9,508 nt of DNA, taken from NCBI GenBank assembly GCA_035293845.1, contig DATGMB010000112.1, forward strand, positions 1 to 9,508, read 5' to 3'. The stretch comes from DATGMB01 sp035293845 (GTDB lineage: Bacteria; Acidobacteriota; Terriglobia; Bryobacterales; Bryobacteraceae). Shown here piece after piece: positions 6,899 through 9,508 of the stretch. A program made the position numbers and the translations under genes. Numbering within the stretch: position 1 is the first letter of the stretch; each line of letters starts with the position of its first letter. The notes below the pieces were generated by a model. The model saw only the letters and a list, made by a program, of their open reading frames with translations, had not been told where the DNA came from and made no database searches.

Positions 6899-7753
6899 AT
6901 GAAACGCTCTCTCATTCTCCTGTTGCTTTCCACCGCCGGATTGTACGGCCAAACCGGCGTCTATCCCATCCTCGACTGCGTCACCTATAACCCGGGGACC
7001 AACGAGCTGACCGGCTATTTTGGCTACCTCAACATCAACTCGAGCGCGACCGCCATATTGCCCGGCGGTTCCAACTTTTTCATCCCCGGTCCGGTCAACC
7101 GCGGCCAGCCATCGACTTACAATACCGGCATCTTTCACAAAGCGTTCGCCGTCACAATTTCCCTGAAGGTCTTCACGCAGTTGTCCTGGACGCTCCTCGG
7201 AACCACGGTTGTCGCCACCAACGACCCATCGCAATACTGCCCCTTCGCCCAGACAGCCTGCTGGGACACCAACGCCAACGCCCGCTGTGACGCTTCTGAA
7301 GACATCAATGGCGACGGCACGTGCGATGCGCGCGATTGCCTCGGCGCCCCGGGCGCGCCCGGCCCGCAGGGCCCACAGGGTCCCGCAGGCGCGCAAGGCC
7401 CGGCAGGTCCCACCGGACCGCAAGGACCGCAGGGTCCCGCGGGCGCTGCCGGACCTGCCGGACCGCAAGGACCGCAAGGCCCAGCCGGTCCTAGAGGACC
7501 GTCCGGAGCATCCGGACTTTCGCCTTCCGTCGCAACCGTCACCGTGCCCAGTACAACGGCGACCGCGACCGCCACCTGCGCCAGCGGACAAGTTCTGCTC
7601 AACGGCGGCGGCCTGTGCGCCGTCCCCAACACCAACAGCATCAGCGGCCGCATCGCGTCGAGCGCCCCCAACGGCGCCAACGGCTGGACCGTCGCCTGCA
7701 GCACCGGCAACGCCACAGCCGTCGCCCTCTGCGCGGCAGCGGGAGGCAATTGA
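6899..7753 (+). CDS. Secreted collagen-like protein, copy 3 of 3
   Basis: A 284-residue exported protein and the most regular of the three copies. Domains in order: signal peptide 1-17 (MKRSLILLLLSTAGLYG); an N-terminal domain (about 18-115) with YPILDCVTYNP, LTGYFGYLNINSS and the VNRGQPSTYNTG motif, a pattern I associate with extracellular bacterial domains of unknown function; two back-to-back EF-hand-like loops, DTNANARCDASE (123-134) and DINGDGTCDARD (135-146), with cysteines at 130, 142 and 147; 20 uninterrupted Gly-X-Y triplets (about 149-208), mostly GPQ and GPA; and a C-terminal domain (about 209-284) with GQVLLNGGGLCAVPN, ISGRIASSAPNG and GWTVAC, a likely trimerisation or binding head. 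GAGG lies four bases before the ATG. A 49-base spacer separates it from copy 2. Its stop overlaps an ATG (7753) that opens a frame into the repeat tract, but that frame is not credible as a gene. Confidence 0.86.
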   Translation: MKRSLILLLLSTAGLYGQTGVYPILDCVTYNPGTNELTGYFGYLNINSSATAILPGGSNFFIPGPVNRGQPSTYNTGIFHKAFAVTISLKVFTQLSWTLLGTTVVATNDPSQYCPFAQTACWDTNANARCDASEDINGDGTCDARDCLGAPGAPGPQGPQGPAGAQGPAGPTGPQGPQGPAGAAGPAGPQGPQGPAGPRGPSGASGLSPSVATVTVPSTTATATATCASGQVLLNGGGLCAVPNTNSISGRIASSAPNGANGWTVACSTGNATAVALCAAAGGN

Positions 7754-7760
7754 TGAACAC

Positions 7761-8150
7761 CACAGCGGCAGTCCGTTGCGCCATGCGCCGTCCCGTCGCT
7801 CGCGGTGCCGCCAACCCAGGGGCCGCGGCCCGGCGCGCCACGCGCCAGACCGTCATCCGCTACAGGACCAAAATCACGGCCGTGGCCCCGCTGCGCCACG
7901 CGCACCCCCGTCGCCCATGGCGCCGCAAACCCCACGGCCGTGGCCAGGCTACGCTAAGCGGCCCGGCCCCGCCCACGACGCCGCAAACCCCGCGGCGGTG
8001 CTATGCCAGGCGGCCACCCGTCGCCCCAGGGCCGCAAGCCACGGCCGCCGCGCGCTACGCTACGCGCCCGACGGCGGTCCACTGCACCCACACCACAGCC
8101 GTTGCTTGCCGCTACATGGCCGGAGCCTACCCATGCGCACCTGGTTACGC
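7761..8150. repeat. Degenerate tandem repeat array, about seven units of roughly 57 bp
   Basis: Units begin near 7761, 7818, 7875, 7933, 7991, 8040 and 8094, with lengths of about 57, 57, 58, 58, 49, 54 and 57 bases. The clearest pair is 7875-7932 and 7933-7990, which share CACGGCCGTGGCC at the start and GCCGCAAACCC at the end. Three conserved blocks recur: CACGGCCGTGGCC (a palindrome core), GCTACGCTACGCG-like sequence, and CCCGTCGCCCAGG-like sequence followed by GCCGCAAACCC. Units 2 and 7 are the weakest. There are no unique spacers between fixed repeats, so this is not a CRISPR array. The unit length is near a multiple of three, but the 58-, 58- and 49-base units shift frame and only together restore it; one frame of the fourth unit contains TAA. 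The tract begins eight bases after the third collagen-like gene ends. Confidence 0.7.
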
Positions 8151-8336
8151 TTCCTCTCCGTGTCCGCCGCGTTCGGCGATCGGGCCCGTCCAGCGTTCGG
8201 TCGCGGCCAACAGCGGAACGCTGCCGTTTGCCGGATCGGGTGTCCCATTCGACCGCGTCGAGGTCACACCCACCGGTACGGATCTCGTGCCGCCGCAAAT
8301 TTCGCTATGGCTGGCCGGCGTGGGGATTGCTCGCGT
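8151..8336. other. Stretch with no recognised gene between the repeat array and DUF167 gene
   Basis: Open frames run through here because the sequence is GC-rich, but none has a recognisable domain, a ribosome site and normal composition together. One plus-strand frame reads a plausible looking LPFAGSGVPFDRVEVTP; it continues antisense through the DUF167 gene, which argues against it being real. No convincing terminator for the leftward DUF167 gene, RNA gene or clear promoter is seen. Confidence 0.5.
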
Positions 8337-8612
8337 TTACTTGGCGGGCGCCGTAGCGCCCAGCCGCCGCTCCATCTCCTCCTGCGCCACGCCTTCGATC
8401 TCCACCGCTTTCAGTCTCGCCGCCGCTCCCTGCACAATCCGTACCCGGGACTGCGCGACGCCCGCCAGCTCCGCCAGAAACTGCACGCACTCTTCGTTCG
8501 CCTTGCCGTCCAGCGGCGGCGCCGCCACATCGAGTTTCCAGGCATCGCCCAACCGCCCCGTCACCGCCGACCGCTTCGCCCGTGGATGCACCTTCACCGT
8601 GACACGCGCCAC
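8337..8612 (-). CDS. DUF167/YggU family protein
   Basis: A 91-residue small soluble protein of the DUF167 (YggU/UPF0235) family, whose biochemical role is not established. The family pattern is clear: VTVKVHPRAKRSAVTG at the N-terminus, then WKLDVAAPPLDGKANEECVQFLAE (about residues 25-48) with its PPLDGKAN signature, and RVRIVQGAAARLKAVEIEGV (about 56-75), where many relatives have a Ser/Arg-Lys motif. The start is GTG at 8612; it overlaps the last 19 bases of the upstream ABC ATPase gene in another frame, suggesting translational coupling. Length is normal for the family. Linkage to the polysaccharide exporter may be accidental. Confidence 0.88.
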   Translation of the reverse strand: MARVTVKVHPRAKRSAVTGRLGDAWKLDVAAPPLDGKANEECVQFLAELAGVAQSRVRIVQGAAARLKAVEIEGVAQEEMERRLGATAPAK

Positions 8613-9508
8613 GTCACCTCCGCCCGCAGGTTCGCCACTCCCGCCGCCATCCGCGTGTCCACCACCTCGAAGGCCACGGCATCGTCCAGCCAGTCGTGGC
8701 TCGATCCGTCCGGTCCCTGCGTCGCCACCGTCAGGGTGTACTGCTGCGGCGTCAACCAGCAGGCGATGCGGAAATCGACCTCCAGCTCATCGCCCGGCTG
8801 CACTTCGCCCAGGTCGACATGCTCGATCCGCGTGTTCGTTCCGTACACGTCCATGCCGATCCGCGTGCGAATGAGAATCCCCACCATCGGATCCTTCTGC
8901 GCCCGGTGGAACCGCGACCGCACCCGCACCGTGACCTCCTCGCCGCTCGCCACCGACGCCACCGATTCGCCCTTCCGGTTCAGAATGTCCACTCCCAGGA
9001 TCTCGCTCGTCCCGTCGCCGTGGCGGAAGCTCGACCGCAGCCGGTCCGCCCGCCGCCCCGGCGCCTCCTGCTTTTCGAGTACCAGGCCGATGTAGCGGTT
9101 GATCACGTCCTTCGGCGCACCCTCGGCTTCGACCTTCCCGTGCAGCAGCAGAATCGCGCGGTCAGAAAGCTGTTTCACCAGGCCCAAATCGTGCGACACG
9201 AACAGCACCGTGATCTTGCGCTCGCGCAGTTCCTGGAATTTCCGCACGCAGCGGTTCGCGAAAACGGCGTCGCCGACCGCCAGCGCCTCATCCACGATCA
9301 GGATCTCCGGGTCCACATGGATCGCCGTCGAAAACGCCAGCCTCACGTACATGCCGCTCGAGTATTCCTTGACCGGCCGCTCCATGAACTCGCCGATCTC
9401 CGCGAACGCCTCGATCGCCGGCATCGCCTTTTCGATCTGCGCCCGGCTCAGCCCCATGATCTCGCCGTTGAGGAATACGTTCTCCCGCCCGGTGAATTCC
9501 GGATTGAA
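8594..9508 (-). CDS. Polysaccharide-export ABC transporter ATP-binding protein (Wzt/TagH-like), 5' end outside the window
   Basis: The visible 304 residues are the C-terminal part of an ATPase that powers export of O-antigen, teichoic-acid or similar polysaccharides across the inner membrane with a Wzm-type permease. The frame stays open to the window edge, starting FNPEFTGRENVFLNG, so the true start and the Walker A motif lie outside. Visible motifs are the family's variant signature EYSSGMYVRLAFS (about visible residues 48-60), Walker B ILIVDEALAVGD (about 69-80) and the switch histidine in FVSHD (about 106). After a linker near 145-165 comes a C-terminal domain of about 140 residues, ending YTLTVATQGPDG, DWLDDAVAFEVVD and a final beta strand, which matches the Wzt carbohydrate-binding domain that recognises the finished, modified glycan end. 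An ATG at 9457 is internal. Polysaccharide genes should continue beyond the right edge. Confidence 0.93.
   Translation of the reverse strand, partial: FNPEFTGRENVFLNGEIMGLSRAQIEKAMPAIEAFAEIGEFMERPVKEYSSGMYVRLAFSTAIHVDPEILIVDEALAVGDAVFANRCVRKFQELRERKITVLFVSHDLGLVKQLSDRAILLLHGKVEAEGAPKDVINRYIGLVLEKQEAPGRRADRLRSSFRHGDGTSEILGVDILNRKGESVASVASGEEVTVRVRSRFHRAQKDPMVGILIRTRIGMDVYGTNTRIEHVDLGEVQPGDELEVDFRIACWLTPQQYTLTVATQGPDGSSHDWLDDAVAFEVVDTRMAAGVANLRAEVTWRVSR

Noticed and set aside
7761..8150. Possible CRISPR array
   Set aside because: Similarity extends along the whole of each unit rather than alternating fixed repeats with unique spacers, units differ by many substitutions and indels, and no cas gene is present.
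7753..8874. Plus-strand frame starting at the ATG that overlaps the stop of collagen copy 3
   Set aside because: The ATGA overlap looks like coupling, but the frame runs through the degenerate repeats, whose lengths shift frame, then antisense through the DUF167 gene and into the ABC ATPase gene. No domain is recognisable.
7209..9095. Plus-strand frame of 628 codons covering the repeat tract and the right-hand genes
   Set aside because: It is out of frame with collagen copy 3 and antisense to DUF167 and the Wzt-like gene, with Arg/Pro-rich composition typical of shadow frames.

Overview
The window is very GC-rich and reads like a chromosomal segment of an Acidobacteriota bacterium, most likely of the Solibacter/Bryobacter type. 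This assignment is an inference from gene content, not from a marker search. The pointers are a winged-helix/membrane/PD40-propeller protein of a kind abundant in that phylum, a cluster of secreted collagen-like proteins, and strongly GC-biased codons. Both ends are cut inside genes: a phosphoglycerate kinase on the left (+) and a Wzt-type polysaccharide-export ATPase on the right (-).

Left part (1-3012). The 3' nine-tenths of pgk runs rightward and meets a leftward group at a short convergent gap (1057-1167) with two GC-rich hairpins. The leftward group, in transcription order, is an M24-family (Xaa-Pro-dipeptidase-like) metallopeptidase, a 29-codon single-membrane-segment microprotein that is easy to miss, and a DsrE-like protein with a CxxC pair. 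Upstream of them on the same strand lies a 722-residue protein with an N-terminal winged-helix-like domain, one membrane span and an extracytoplasmic PD40/TolB-like beta-propeller.

Middle (5182-7753). From the divergent 94-bp gap, which holds a perfect 14-bp palindrome and two oppositely oriented TAGAAT boxes, three tandem paralogous genes run rightward. Each encodes a signal peptide, an N-terminal domain, two back-to-back EF-hand-like calcium loops with cysteines, about 18-20 collagen Gly-X-Y triplets and a conserved cysteine-containing C-terminal domain. The middle copy has lost about 51 residues of its N-terminal domain, has a damaged first calcium loop and carries two Gly substitutions in the collagen stretch. 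The divergent membrane regulator is the natural candidate to control this array; that link is inference.

Right part (7754-9508). A 580-bp stretch without a credible gene holds a degenerate tandem array of about seven units of roughly 57 bp (7761-8150), followed by sequence in which nothing is recognised. Leftward genes then follow: a DUF167/YggU protein whose GTG start overlaps the 3' end of the Wzt-like ABC ATPase gene.

The most interesting material is the collagen-like array with its decaying middle copy, its putative divergent one-component regulator and palindrome, and the tandem-repeat tract that begins a few bases after the last collagen gene.
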